Under the pieces are notes generated by a model. The model worked only from the letters and a program-made list of their open reading frames with translations. It ran no database searches and was not told the DNA's origin. Both the position numbers and the translations under genes were made by a program. From the NCBI GenBank assembly GCA_029959665.1, contig JASCOI010000009.1, positions 1-58,038 of the forward strand: a DNA stretch of 58,038 nt. The letters are read 5' to 3'. Positions 8,669-17,374 of this stretch are shown piece after piece (positions within the stretch are counted from its first letter, which is position 1; each line of letters begins with the position of its first letter). Source of the DNA: Microbacteriaceae bacterium PS02333 (GTDB taxonomy: Bacteria > Actinomycetota > Actinomycetes > Actinomycetales > Microbacteriaceae).

Positions 8669-9625
8669 ATGCGTTCCCAGACCGCCCTGTGTATCGACGC
8701 CGGCTACCTCATCGCCGCCGCCGCCACACGAGTCACCGGATCCTCGCTCCGCCGTGCCGTCTCCGTCGACTACCCGACCCTGCTGGGCGGGCTGCTGGAC
8801 CTCGTGCGCAGCGCCTCCGGCCTTCCGTTGCTGCGCGCGTATTGGTACGACGCGGCGCGCGACGGAGCTGCGCTGCCGGAACACGACGAGGTCGCTCTAA
8901 CGCCTCATGTGAAGCTCCGCCTCGGGCGGATCGGTGTGAACGGGGAACAGAAAGGCGTCGACATCCGGATCGGCCTGGACATGGTCGGTCATGCCCGCGG
9001 CAGCTCCGTCGATGTGATCTACCTGCTCTCCGGTGACGACGACCTCACCGAAGCGGTTGAGGAAGCGCAAGCCGAGGGTGTCGAAGTAGTCGTGCTTGCC
9101 GTTCCGGATCGACACGGACAACCTCATGGTGTTAGTCGGCACCTGTTGCGCGCCGCAGACGAACTGCTGCTCGTCCCCGACGCTCTCCTCGACCGCGCCG
9201 TGAACGCTGCCGGCCAACCACGCTCCGACCTGCCTTCGAGATCAGCGGTGCCGCCAGCATTGAGCAGCCCTGCTGCGGCACCGGCCAGCGCCACACCCAC
9301 CCCGGCTGACGCCGCTCGCGCGGCGACGGCGCGGCCACAGGTCGCGGAGTCGGCCGCACCGCGTCCAGCCGACGTGAACGCAGCGGTGATCCGCGACGTG
9401 GTCCGCCGAACCTTCGAGGCGTGGTCGGCGACCGCGTCGGAGGAGCAGCAGACGTGGCTGCGCCAGGACCGCCCCACCATCCCGCGCGAACTCGATCGTG
9501 CGCTTCTGGTGGATCTCTCCAGCGCCCTCGCGCAGTTCGACTTGAACGACAACACGCGTGTCAGACTCCGCGATGAGTTCTGGCTGCAGTTCGACGGCCG
9601 GACCGGCTCGAATACGACTTCCTGA
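8669..9625 (+). CDS. NYN-domain (LabA/DUF88-like) ribonuclease
   Basis: A 318-residue protein with a PIN-like NYN fold in residues about 5-170. Acidic metal-binding positions are visible at D10 (LCIDAGYL), D98 and D104 (KGVDIRIGLDM) and D123-125 (LLSGDDDL), in the order and spacing usual for NYN nucleases, followed by AQAEGVEVVVLAVP. An Ala/Pro-rich linker (about 180-225) leads to a C-terminal domain (VIRDVVRRTFEAW ... LRDEFWLQF) that may bind RNA or a partner. The likely role is metal-dependent RNA cleavage. It follows the HEPN-motif gene with the same orientation and probably forms one transcript. The ATG has no strong Shine-Dalgarno sequence. Confidence 0.85.
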   Translation: MRSQTALCIDAGYLIAAAATRVTGSSLRRAVSVDYPTLLGGLLDLVRSASGLPLLRAYWYDAARDGAALPEHDEVALTPHVKLRLGRIGVNGEQKGVDIRIGLDMVGHARGSSVDVIYLLSGDDDLTEAVEEAQAEGVEVVVLAVPDRHGQPHGVSRHLLRAADELLLVPDALLDRAVNAAGQPRSDLPSRSAVPPALSSPAAAPASATPTPADAARAATARPQVAESAAPRPADVNAAVIRDVVRRTFEAWSATASEEQQTWLRQDRPTIPRELDRALLVDLSSALAQFDLNDNTRVRLRDEFWLQFDGRTGSNTTS

Positions 9626-10487
9626 CCGCAGCTATCCGCGCCCTCCTCGCCAACCCGGCGGAGACGTCACCAACGGATCAATGCGGCTTCCCATGGTGCT
9701 GGTGGCGACGAGACATCGCCACGACGCCCGTCAATGTGACAATTTCCGACAAATAGGTACTGTTTTGCGGCGCGGGCAAAGTACGCATTCGCCGACCCCC
9801 AGGTCGGGGGGTATCGGTCCCCATTTCAGGAGGTGTGTTATCTCCTCGGATCGGCGCAACGCCGCGGATCGGCGGCTCTTGTCTGTCGTCGACTTTGCGT
9901 GGAGCCGGGTGGGGGACAAACGCGGGGATCCCAAATCGATGACGATTTTCGCCACCATGGAGTGAGCGCCGCAACGGCGCATCGTCATGGAGGTCCTGTG
10001 TTCACTGCAAGGTCGATACCCGCATTACCGGTGCGGCGTGCATCGCGGCTATGTCGGGACCATCCGTGCGAACGACCGCCGCCGTCGGCGCGGTACCCGC
10101 ATCCATCTCGATAGAAAGAGCAGCATCTATGTCCGCGCGTTTCGCGCGGAACGTGCTGAAGGCCGCCAGCATCGCTCCTGCCAGAGCATTGATGGGCGGC
10201 CCTCGAGGCGTCCGAGTAGACATCTCGAAGCATACGGTGCCGACCCACGAGGGTCAATACGCCCGTACGCCACGGCCCGTTCCGCCTGCCCAACACCACA
10301 CATCCACCCGACCAGCTGCTCCCCCCAGTGGACGCCGACGGCCCCCGACCCGTCGCCACCGTCCCTCGCCCTGGCGCCGACCACCCGGATCAACGGGACG
10401 CGCGGCCTCCGCGCCCTCCGCACCGATACACCCGCCATCCGGCAGCTCGTCGATCGCAGCCTTGGCGCGCCGCCCTGCGGGGCGATC
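9626..10487. other. Long gap before the recombinase gene
   Basis: About 860 bp without a convincing gene. It holds a short reading frame with a good ribosome site (GGAGGT at 9989, GTG 9998 to stop 10114, 38 codons) and an ATG at 10132 opening a low-complexity Pro/Arg frame; neither looks like a known protein. The recombinase frame is open through 9987-10487, but that part reads as Pro/Ser/Arg-rich filler. A 5' regulatory region or left end of a mobile element is possible. Confidence 0.5.
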
Positions 10488-11561
10488 GTGACGGGCGCGT
10501 CGGAGCCGTGGCTGCTGCCGAAGAACATCGGCGGACCGCCGGAGATCGACGCGGACGCCGTCGTCGCCCGTTACGAGCCGGTGCGCACCGACCAACGATG
10601 GCGTGACGTGGAACACGAGCTGATGCATCGGTATCTGCGCGCGATGGAACCGCAGTCGATCGAGCAGCTCCGGCACTTCGCCACGATCATCGCCCGCGCG
10701 ATCTTCCACGCCCGGGACCGGGGGATGACGCCGGACCCGGAGACGCTGTTCAGCGAGCGGTTCATCAACGACTTCGTGGGGTTTGGGCTGCCCGGATCCA
10801 CGGACCGCACTCGCACGAACTACCGCAGCGCAATGCGTAAGGCCGGACAGATGCTGCTCCGGAAGCCGCCGAGACGACGGTCAATCCCGGAATGGGAACG
10901 GTCAAGGATCGCGCCGCCGTACACGGAAGCGGACCTCATCGCGCTGTGGGCGTCGGTGTCGTCGCAGACGACCGAGCTGCGTCGTCGATTCCTGGAGTGT
11001 TGGCTCGTGCTCGCCGTCGGCGCCGGCCTGCGCACACAGGAGATGCGCTTCGTGGAAGCCGCTGACATCACCGACCTCGGCGACGTGATGCTGATCACCA
11101 TCCGGCCGCCTCGCGCCAGAACGGTGCCGCTGCGGCACGAGTTCAACAATCGGCTCCGCAGCATCCTCAACCGGTACCCGTCCGGGGTCCTGATCGGACC
11201 GTTTCGAGCATCGCAACGCGACCCGATGATCTCCGTCCGCTCCCGGCTCACCATGCCGGCATGGGCGCCGACACCCACCACGGAACGCATGCGAAGCACG
11301 TGGATCCTGGCACTACTGGAAGAGCAGATCCCCCTGATCCGGTTCCTTGAATACTCCGGACTGGAACGCTACCGATTCGAAGACGCCATCCCCTACATGC
11401 GTGATCGACGAAGCGACGCCGACGCTGACCTACGGCGAGCCGCCGGCATACACCCCTCCGACTTCCCCGCCCCGCCAGCGAACGGCGCAGCAGCACCACC
11501 ACCCCCTGGAACACACCACAGAGCACCTCTCCGGACAACAGAAGGTCAGACGAACCCATGA
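10488..11561 (+). CDS. Tyrosine-recombinase-like protein, degenerate active site
   Basis: About 357 residues from GTG 10488 (GCGGGG 5 nt upstream); the frame is open further 5', so the start is uncertain. An N-terminal helical SAM-like region (about 50-120) precedes a catalytic-like domain. Box I reads LAVGAGLRTQEM with arginine at about 182. Box II reads TTERMRSTWILALLEEQI, keeping the arginine (269) but having Glu in place of the first His and Ser in place of the second His/Lys. A tyrosine occurs at about 303 (IPYM). The nucleophile and one arginine may remain, but two of the usual catalytic residues are changed, so activity is doubtful. It overlaps the transposase-like gene by 4 nt (ATGA). 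Confidence 0.65.
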   Translation: MTGASEPWLLPKNIGGPPEIDADAVVARYEPVRTDQRWRDVEHELMHRYLRAMEPQSIEQLRHFATIIARAIFHARDRGMTPDPETLFSERFINDFVGFGLPGSTDRTRTNYRSAMRKAGQMLLRKPPRRRSIPEWERSRIAPPYTEADLIALWASVSSQTTELRRRFLECWLVLAVGAGLRTQEMRFVEAADITDLGDVMLITIRPPRARTVPLRHEFNNRLRSILNRYPSGVLIGPFRASQRDPMISVRSRLTMPAWAPTPTTERMRSTWILALLEEQIPLIRFLEYSGLERYRFEDAIPYMRDRRSDADADLRRAAGIHPSDFPAPPANGAAAPPPPGTHHRAPLRTTEGQTNP

Positions 11562-13417
11562 CGCGCCCGTCACCGCCGCCCCCCGACGACCTCGACCACT
11601 CGGCTGTCGACTCCACGCTGCAACTGCTCGCCGACCTCGGCGACCCCGATGCGGACCCCGCCCGCCGACCCAAGCACATCGCCAACGTCCCGCCGCTGTC
11701 CGACCGAGCCGCGATCACCGAGGCCCGCACCATCATCGCCCGCTCCGGCGTCAACCGCAGCGTGCTGTGGGCAGACGCGCGTCGACGTGGCCCGAAGCGA
11801 AAGATCCCGATCTTGACCATGCTGCACATCTGCGCCGCATTCCAGATCCAGGACCCCCGACGCGACCTGATCTTCCTCGACATCATCGGCTGGCTGGAGC
11901 ATCAGCTCTCACGGCAGAATCGGGAACGCATCGGGCTGATCGATGACCGCTGGAACTACGACCTCCTCCTCGACACGTTTCACGGGTTCATCACATCGAT
12001 CGACGACGTCGACTCCGTCCATCGCTTCGACAACGCCGGCACCTTGGTGCGTCCGCGAGTCGACGGGCTCCCCAGTCGCGATGTCATCCTCAACAGCCTC
12101 ATCGGCGCCGCTATCCCGGACGGATGCCCAAGCACACCGTTCAGCGCCATCGACTCAACGGACGCCGAGACGTTCGCGCGGCTGCGGACCAGCGAACGTC
12201 GCGTCGACGGTGACGACGAGTACGTCCCGGACAACCTGAAGAAGGAGAAACCCGAAAAGTGGGGGCTCCCGATCGATCAAATCCCGAAAGGACCCGATGA
12301 ACGCTTCATCCTCAGCGCCGACGTCGAGGCTCGCTGCGGGTACCGCACCGTCGTCAACGGCACCAGGAGCAACACCTTCATCGGCTGGGACGCCCACGTG
12401 CTCGTCGACGCCGGCTGGATCGGCGCAGAGTTCTACGTGCAGTTCATCCGCGGCATGGTGTTCCGGCCCGCTGGATCCCACAAGGGCGACGCCGGCATCG
12501 CACTGATCGACTCACTCGTCGAACGGTTCGTCGTCGACACGCTCTGCGCGGACCGCGGATACAGCTACGCCACCGCCGACCGATGGGTCCGGCCGCTCGC
12601 TGCACGTGGAATCCGTTGGGTCCACGAACTGCACAAGAGCCAACGTGGAGAACGCACCCTGCTCTGCCACGACACATTCACCGGCCACGTCCTCATCGAT
12701 GGCACGATCTTCACCAAAGCGCTGCCGGAGAACCTCCGTTCGCTACCAGCTCCGGCATGGGGAATGCCCACCGACGAACGAGACGCCCTGATCGCCCAGT
12801 ACGACGCTCGCGCTCGCTACGCATTCACCCCGAACGGTTCGGCCCGGCCAGACGGATCGTGGCAGTACCGCGGACCGGCGCGCGTAGGCCGCGTCGACTG
12901 CATCAACACGGATCCCAGCCGTCGCATCAACGCCGACGCTCCGATCACACGCTGCGCAAAAGGTGACCACTGCTGGTGCGACAGAAACCCCCTCATTCCC
13001 GGCGATGACTACCTCGGACTCCGGCAGCATCTGATCTACGGCACCACCGCCTGGGCGGAGGCATACGGGCTGCGCAACGCCAGCGAATCCACCATGGCCG
13101 AACACAAGAACAACCGGGGCACCATGCGCCGCGGCAGCACCGCAATCTTCGGCACCACAGCGAACGCGTTCGTCTTCGCGATGCGCTGCGTCGCAATCAA
13201 CGTCGCCCTCCGACGCCGCGCCTACGGAGATCGGGTCAACCTGCGCACCGCCGACCCCAACGACGTTCCGACGGTGCAGCGTCTGCGACCACGAAAGCAC
13301 ACCCCGCGGCACTTGCGTCGCGGCCCTAAGCAACGCCCGCCGATCCGCCGGCAGGCCACGACTCAGCTCCGCAGCCGCATCCGGGCCACGCCGGAACGAC
13401 GACGCGGTTCTTCGTGA
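11558..13417 (+). CDS. DDE transposase-like protein with Cys motif
   Basis: A 619-residue protein with an RNase-H-type DDE layout: D199 in FSAIDSTDAETFARL, D332 in DTLCADRGYSYATADRW, and E510 in AYGLRNASESTMAEHKNNRG, the C-terminal R-N-x-x-E pattern of actinobacterial IS4/IS1182-like transposases. A cysteine cluster (C466, C472, C474; CAKGDHCWC) just before the last block could bind zinc. The C-terminus is very basic. It is translationally coupled to the recombinase-like gene. No terminal inverted repeats were found by eye, so this may be a domesticated pair or an unusual mobile element rather than a standard insertion sequence. Confidence 0.7.
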   Translation: MTRPSPPPPDDLDHSAVDSTLQLLADLGDPDADPARRPKHIANVPPLSDRAAITEARTIIARSGVNRSVLWADARRRGPKRKIPILTMLHICAAFQIQDPRRDLIFLDIIGWLEHQLSRQNRERIGLIDDRWNYDLLLDTFHGFITSIDDVDSVHRFDNAGTLVRPRVDGLPSRDVILNSLIGAAIPDGCPSTPFSAIDSTDAETFARLRTSERRVDGDDEYVPDNLKKEKPEKWGLPIDQIPKGPDERFILSADVEARCGYRTVVNGTRSNTFIGWDAHVLVDAGWIGAEFYVQFIRGMVFRPAGSHKGDAGIALIDSLVERFVVDTLCADRGYSYATADRWVRPLAARGIRWVHELHKSQRGERTLLCHDTFTGHVLIDGTIFTKALPENLRSLPAPAWGMPTDERDALIAQYDARARYAFTPNGSARPDGSWQYRGPARVGRVDCINTDPSRRINADAPITRCAKGDHCWCDRNPLIPGDDYLGLRQHLIYGTTAWAEAYGLRNASESTMAEHKNNRGTMRRGSTAIFGTTANAFVFAMRCVAINVALRRRAYGDRVNLRTADPNDVPTVQRLRPRKHTPRHLRRGPKQRPPIRRQATTQLRSRIRATPERRRGSS

Positions 13418-13516
13418 GCGCTGTCGCAGCCGTCGCCGAGCAGAACCGTCGCCCCAGGCGAGTTTGGCGGAACGGTGCGTCCGGTCGGTACTGATTATAG
13501 AAATTATAGAAAATCC

Positions 13517-13572
13517 GGTCGACGGTCGACGGTCGACGGTCGACGGTCGACGGTCGACGGTCGACGATCGAC
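13517..13572. repeat. 7-bp tandem repeat GGTCGAC x7 plus one variant
   Basis: Seven exact copies of GGTCGAC (13517-13565) followed by GATCGAC. GTCGAC within each unit is self-complementary. It directly follows the AT-rich patch at the end of the recombinase/transposase block and may mark an element end, a protein-binding array or a slippage-prone spacer. Confidence 0.95.
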
Positions 13573-13845
13573 GTGGAGCAGTCGCGTGGTTCCGCCAACA
13601 GCGTCCCCGACCTATGGTTGGGGCGCTCGGGCGAAAGCGCATCTGGCGGGATCTGTTCGAGGTGCGGCAGCCGATCGGCTCACGGTGTGCCGGGCGGCGA
13701 TGACGACACCTCAGCCGGGCGTCGACCGCACAGCATGCGCCGATTGATGCAGCGCCGAGTTCGCACGGTGGCGTTGCGCACATTCGACCGCGGAGCGCCG
13801 AGGCAGCTTGAACCGTGGCCTCCGAGCGGCGTCATAGGTGCCCGC

Positions 13846-13851
13846 TACCCT
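13846..13851 (+). promoter_or_regulatory. -10 hexamer TACCCT, leaderless methyltransferase promoter
   Basis: TACCCT ends 6 nt before ATG 13858 and no Shine-Dalgarno sequence is present. Confidence 0.5.
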
Positions 13852-13857
13852 CTTGCT

Positions 13858-15567
13858 ATGGCATCTGCTGAGGCGGTGGCGGGACTCGCCCTTGAGGGTC
13901 CGACGGATATCGCCGCGATCGTGGCGGAGAACCGCGATGAGGCAGCACAGCACCTCCTGAGTGCACTAGGCACCTGGTGGCGCCGCTCCGTCCGGTCGGC
14001 AGGCGTTGACGAAGGCTGGGAGGATCTCGCGACCGCAATCGCCGCTCGGCCGCCGCTGGAACCACTGCCGATCGATATCACGACGATGCCGCTGCGGGTG
14101 GACGGAGACGGCTATGACCTCGGAGAGGCCTACGTCGCGTTGCTCGATCCGCGGCAGCGCAGTGAACACGGACGCCATTACACGCCTCGCCGACTGGCGG
14201 AGCGGCTGTGGGTAATGGCTCGCGAAGAGCGCGGGGCAGCGGTCGACGGGCTCGTCCGTGATCCAGCCTGCGGTGCGGGCGCGCTGCTGATCATGCCGGT
14301 TCGGGACTATCTCGAGCGACACGCGGCTGCCGACGCGGCGATGACGTTAGCGTCGATCCCGCAGGCGATTGAGGGCATCGACACCGACCCCTGGGCGGTG
14401 TACGTGGCAAATGTCGTCCTCGCCGCAGAGATGCTCCCCACGTTGGCGCGGACCAGCACGTGGGCCCGGCCCCTTCCGGCGCTCGCACGTGTCGGCGACG
14501 GCCTGACAGCGGATCTGGGACCAGCAGCTGTGTGGATCATGAACCCTCCATACGGACGCCGACAAATGACAGAAGCGGAGCGGGACCATCTCGGCCACAC
14601 CGTGCACGGCCACGCGAACATGTACGGACTGTTCCTGGCCGCAGCGACCGAGCGTCTCACCGACGACGGCGTGATCGCGGCGCTCGTACCAACGAGTTTC
14701 ACCGCCGGACTGTATTTCTCCAAGCTCCGCCGGCACCTCACCGACGCGGCACCGATGCGCCGAATCGCGTTCGTCCGGAACCGCAGCAACGTGTTCCGCG
14801 ACGTGCAACAAGAAACCTGCCTTGCGGTGTTCGCCGCGGCGCGCCCCGCCGGCGTCGCGGTCGAGTCCATCGGCGCCGAGGCAGACGCGATCGGTTCGTT
14901 CAGCGCGCCGACCTCGGACGGGCCGTGGATCCTTCCACGCCGTCATCTCGACGCGGACCTCGCCGCGCGAGCCGCGGCACTGCCCTTGACGTTGCGCGCG
15001 GCCGGATGGCACGCATCCACCGGTCCACTGGTGTGGAACCGTCGCCGCAGCGATCTGCGCTCTCGTGCGGGAAAGAACCGGGTGCGCGTGGTGTGGGCGG
15101 CGGATATCGACGGCGGGGCCCTGCACCGGGACCCGGCGCGGAACAGCTTCCGATACCTCATCCTCCACGACGAACGCGATCGCATCACTAACACCCTCAC
15201 GGAACCGGCCGTCCTCGTGCAACGCACCACGGCGCCGGAACAACACCGACGGCTTGTCGTGTCGCCGGTGACCCAGGCTGAACTCGACGCCCACGGCGGT
15301 TCGGTCATCGTCGAAAATCACGTCAATGTGCTGCGGAACGCCTCGGGACCGTCGCTGATGTCCCACGATCTCCTCGCCCGGCTGCTGAGCACGAACACCG
15401 TCGACCGGGTCATGCGATGCATCTCCGGGTCGACGGCGGTGAGTTCATATGAACTCGGTGCGCTGCCCCTGCCCGATCCCGACATGTTGACGTATCTCGG
15501 GTCGGTCGGTCCGAACGATTTCGAAGCGGCAGTCGCCAAGGCCTACGGAGTGCCGCTAGCGTTCTAG
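13858..15567 (+). CDS. Type II DNA adenine-N6 methyltransferase (PstI/BsuBI-type system)
   Basis: Transfers a methyl group from S-adenosylmethionine to adenine in the recognition site, protecting host DNA from the nuclease encoded next to it. 569 residues. GRHYTP (105-110) precedes motif I DPACGAGALL (135-144, cofactor binding), and motif IV is NPPY (229-232, target adenine). The C-terminal half is the target-recognition region. It ends 1 nt before the restriction gene, so they form an operon with the methyltransferase first. By analogy with PstI and BsuBI the site may be CTGCAG, but the recognition domain cannot be read for specificity. An ATG start with a TACCCT hexamer 6 nt upstream suggests a leaderless message. 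Confidence 0.88.
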   Translation: MASAEAVAGLALEGPTDIAAIVAENRDEAAQHLLSALGTWWRRSVRSAGVDEGWEDLATAIAARPPLEPLPIDITTMPLRVDGDGYDLGEAYVALLDPRQRSEHGRHYTPRRLAERLWVMAREERGAAVDGLVRDPACGAGALLIMPVRDYLERHAAADAAMTLASIPQAIEGIDTDPWAVYVANVVLAAEMLPTLARTSTWARPLPALARVGDGLTADLGPAAVWIMNPPYGRRQMTEAERDHLGHTVHGHANMYGLFLAAATERLTDDGVIAALVPTSFTAGLYFSKLRRHLTDAAPMRRIAFVRNRSNVFRDVQQETCLAVFAAARPAGVAVESIGAEADAIGSFSAPTSDGPWILPRRHLDADLAARAAALPLTLRAAGWHASTGPLVWNRRRSDLRSRAGKNRVRVVWAADIDGGALHRDPARNSFRYLILHDERDRITNTLTEPAVLVQRTTAPEQHRRLVVSPVTQAELDAHGGSVIVENHVNVLRNASGPSLMSHDLLARLLSTNTVDRVMRCISGSTAVSSYELGALPLPDPDMLTYLGSVGPNDFEAAVAKAYGVPLAF

Positions 15568-15568
15568 C

Positions 15569-16675
15569 GTGCACCTTCCGATCATCAGCGTCGCCGAGAG
15601 CCAACGCCGACTTGAGATGATCTTCCCGCGCTCCACCTTCGACCCCGCAGCTAGCAGCGTTCTCGCCGCGTCGGCCGTTGCAACGTTCGTGTATCTAGGC
15701 GCGGTGCATTCCTCGGAGCGTTCGACCGCCGAGAACCGTTGGACGCGTCCCTCGGCGGTGATGTGGCTGAACGATGACGTGCTCGCCCACGACACGCCTG
15801 CGAATCGCGATGCGTGGTACGCGGCCGCGTCTGGTCCGAAGGCCCGTGAGGCGGTGGAGACTCTGCAACGTGATTGGGGCGTCTCAACTCAGCGACGCTA
15901 TGCCGACAACACCCGCGAGACTCTCCGTGACGAAACCCTGCCGCTCTGGCACACATATGGCGCGGCGGTGCGCCGCGCCGATCTGCCCACCACCAGCCCG
16001 CTGCCGCGGTGGGCCGTGACGCGAGCATTCGCGGGTCTGTTCGCCCCTGACGTTACCGGAGACGAACTGCAGCGGCGGATGGCGTACTGGCGAGACCATC
16101 ACGCAAGTCAGGCAGGGCGCGTGCGCGCGCTTGCCGCGCAGACAACGGCCCGAGCGGCCGCTGCGACGGACGTCGAGGTGCGGTTGCCAACCGGTCAACG
16201 ACGTTCCCTGGAACCAGGTCTCGCATCGCAGATCCTCAAGGGCGTGGTCGAGCAATGGGCGGCGAGGAAACTGCGCACCCCACTGGTCCTGACCATCTCT
16301 GAACCTGGCGACAAGGTCTACCTCGCCGACGATCGGCTTCTACGGGAGATAGGTGTCCGCCTCGACGTCAGCAACCTGCTACCGGACGCGCTCATCGCCG
16401 ACGCACCGAGCGACTCCGACGCGGTTCACTACTGGATGATCGAAGCTGTCGCGACCGACGGTCCAGTCGATGAGCGCCGCAAGGCGCGGCTCATCGAGTG
16501 GGCAGGGCAGCAAGGGATCGAGGCGGAAGACTGCCGCTTCTTGACCGCGTTCGCTTCCAGAAACGCCGGACCCGCGCGGCGCCGTCTGAAAGATCTCGCC
16601 AGCGGAACCGCTGCTTGGTTCCTGGACGAGCCCGACAGCGAACTCCGATGGGCACCGATCACCACGGAAGGCTGA
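15569..16675 (+). CDS. BsuBI/PstI-family type II restriction endonuclease
   Basis: Cleaves DNA not protected by the adjacent methyltransferase. 368 residues, close to the usual family size. The family's C-terminal catalytic part is seen as NLLPDALIADAP (aspartate about 273) followed by WMIEAVATDGPVDERRKARL (E292) and FLTAFASR, matching the BsuBI/PstI domain pattern in which an acidic residue and E-x-V/A segment precede a GPV-R block. The N-terminal half (1-230) would carry recognition. GTG 15569 begins 1 nt after the methyltransferase stop. Confidence 0.85.
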   Translation: MHLPIISVAESQRRLEMIFPRSTFDPAASSVLAASAVATFVYLGAVHSSERSTAENRWTRPSAVMWLNDDVLAHDTPANRDAWYAAASGPKAREAVETLQRDWGVSTQRRYADNTRETLRDETLPLWHTYGAAVRRADLPTTSPLPRWAVTRAFAGLFAPDVTGDELQRRMAYWRDHHASQAGRVRALAAQTTARAAAATDVEVRLPTGQRRSLEPGLASQILKGVVEQWAARKLRTPLVLTISEPGDKVYLADDRLLREIGVRLDVSNLLPDALIADAPSDSDAVHYWMIEAVATDGPVDERRKARLIEWAGQQGIEAEDCRFLTAFASRNAGPARRRLKDLASGTAAWFLDEPDSELRWAPITTEG

Positions 16676-17118
16676 CGAGACCCGGTGCTTCCGCGGCTAC
16701 CGAAGACGGAACGCTCACCCCGCACCGACACACTCCACCTGGCGGGGCTGCTGCCTCTTGGCGAGGCACTGCGGGCCTAACGGCGACGAAGATTGCGGCG
16801 GTGGGCGCGTGGGCGTCGGCTGTACATCGCTTGATCGGTGGTCCGCTGGATCGGATGGCCGGAGACGTGTCGCTGGTCGGCCAGAGCATCGGCCACGACA
16901 GGGTGTGCCTCAATCGCGTCCTGCGAGGAGTCCCCGACTCGCACGCTTGGTTGCGCCACGCCTCCTGTCCGGAATCGCAACGTCAGCACAGGCCGCTACT
17001 CTGGTAGCACGGGCGTCGAGCGTGACCCATTTGGGGAAGCGACTTCGACCAGCCGCGACACTAGGCTGGAACCGCTTCGTCGTCCTCGACGGCGAGCCAA
17101 CGGAAGGTGGAAACCACT
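16676..17118. other. Gap without a supported gene
   Basis: About 440 bp between the restriction gene and the small protein at 17119. Reading frames on both strands are short and Arg/Pro-rich. I see no RNA structure or repeat here. Confidence 0.4.
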
Positions 17119-17373
17119 TTGACCACGACCATCACTCGCAGCCTCCGATCCATGAACGTCTCCGACAAAGCGGACCAGCTGAAAGTGCTCGCGGAAGCAC
17201 TGCGCGCCGTCGTCGCCGAGGCAGACACGGACCTTGAAGTGCGTGAGGCGCTGGTGCGCACCGTTCGTCGCGAAAAAGTCCCGCTGTCCGACGCGCGCTA
17301 CGCGCTCACTTACGCGCGCTCGCACAACCTGGTCAGTGTCAACTCGCACACGAACGTGATTACCGCGGACTGA
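17119..17373 (+). CDS. Small protein preceding dGTPase
   Basis: About 84 residues from TTG 17119, chosen because AAGGTGG lies 8 nt upstream; GTG 17107 is an alternative. The protein is helical and charged (KADQLKVLAEALRAVVAEAD, then DLEVREALVRTVRREKVPL), with no membrane segment. It ends 1 nt before the dGTPase start, so the two are co-transcribed and probably coupled. I do not recognise a family. It could regulate or sense for the dGTPase, or simply share the operon. Confidence 0.6.
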   Translation: MTTTITRSLRSMNVSDKADQLKVLAEALRAVVAEADTDLEVREALVRTVRREKVPLSDARYALTYARSHNLVSVNSHTNVITAD

Positions 17374-17374
17374 A

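Larger units (their letters stand above)
13418..13857. other. Spacer with tandem repeat and methyltransferase promoter
   Basis: 440 bp between the transposase-like gene and the methyltransferase. It contains an AT-rich patch (13491-13514), the 7-bp tandem array at 13517-13572, and the leaderless promoter at 13846. The methyltransferase frame is open back to 13573, but that stretch reads as non-coding. Confidence 0.5.

Noticed and set aside
9998-10114. 38-codon frame with strong GGAGGT upstream
   Set aside because: The ribosome-site match is good, but the Arg/Pro-rich peptide resembles nothing and the region is otherwise non-coding; mentioned only in the gap entry.
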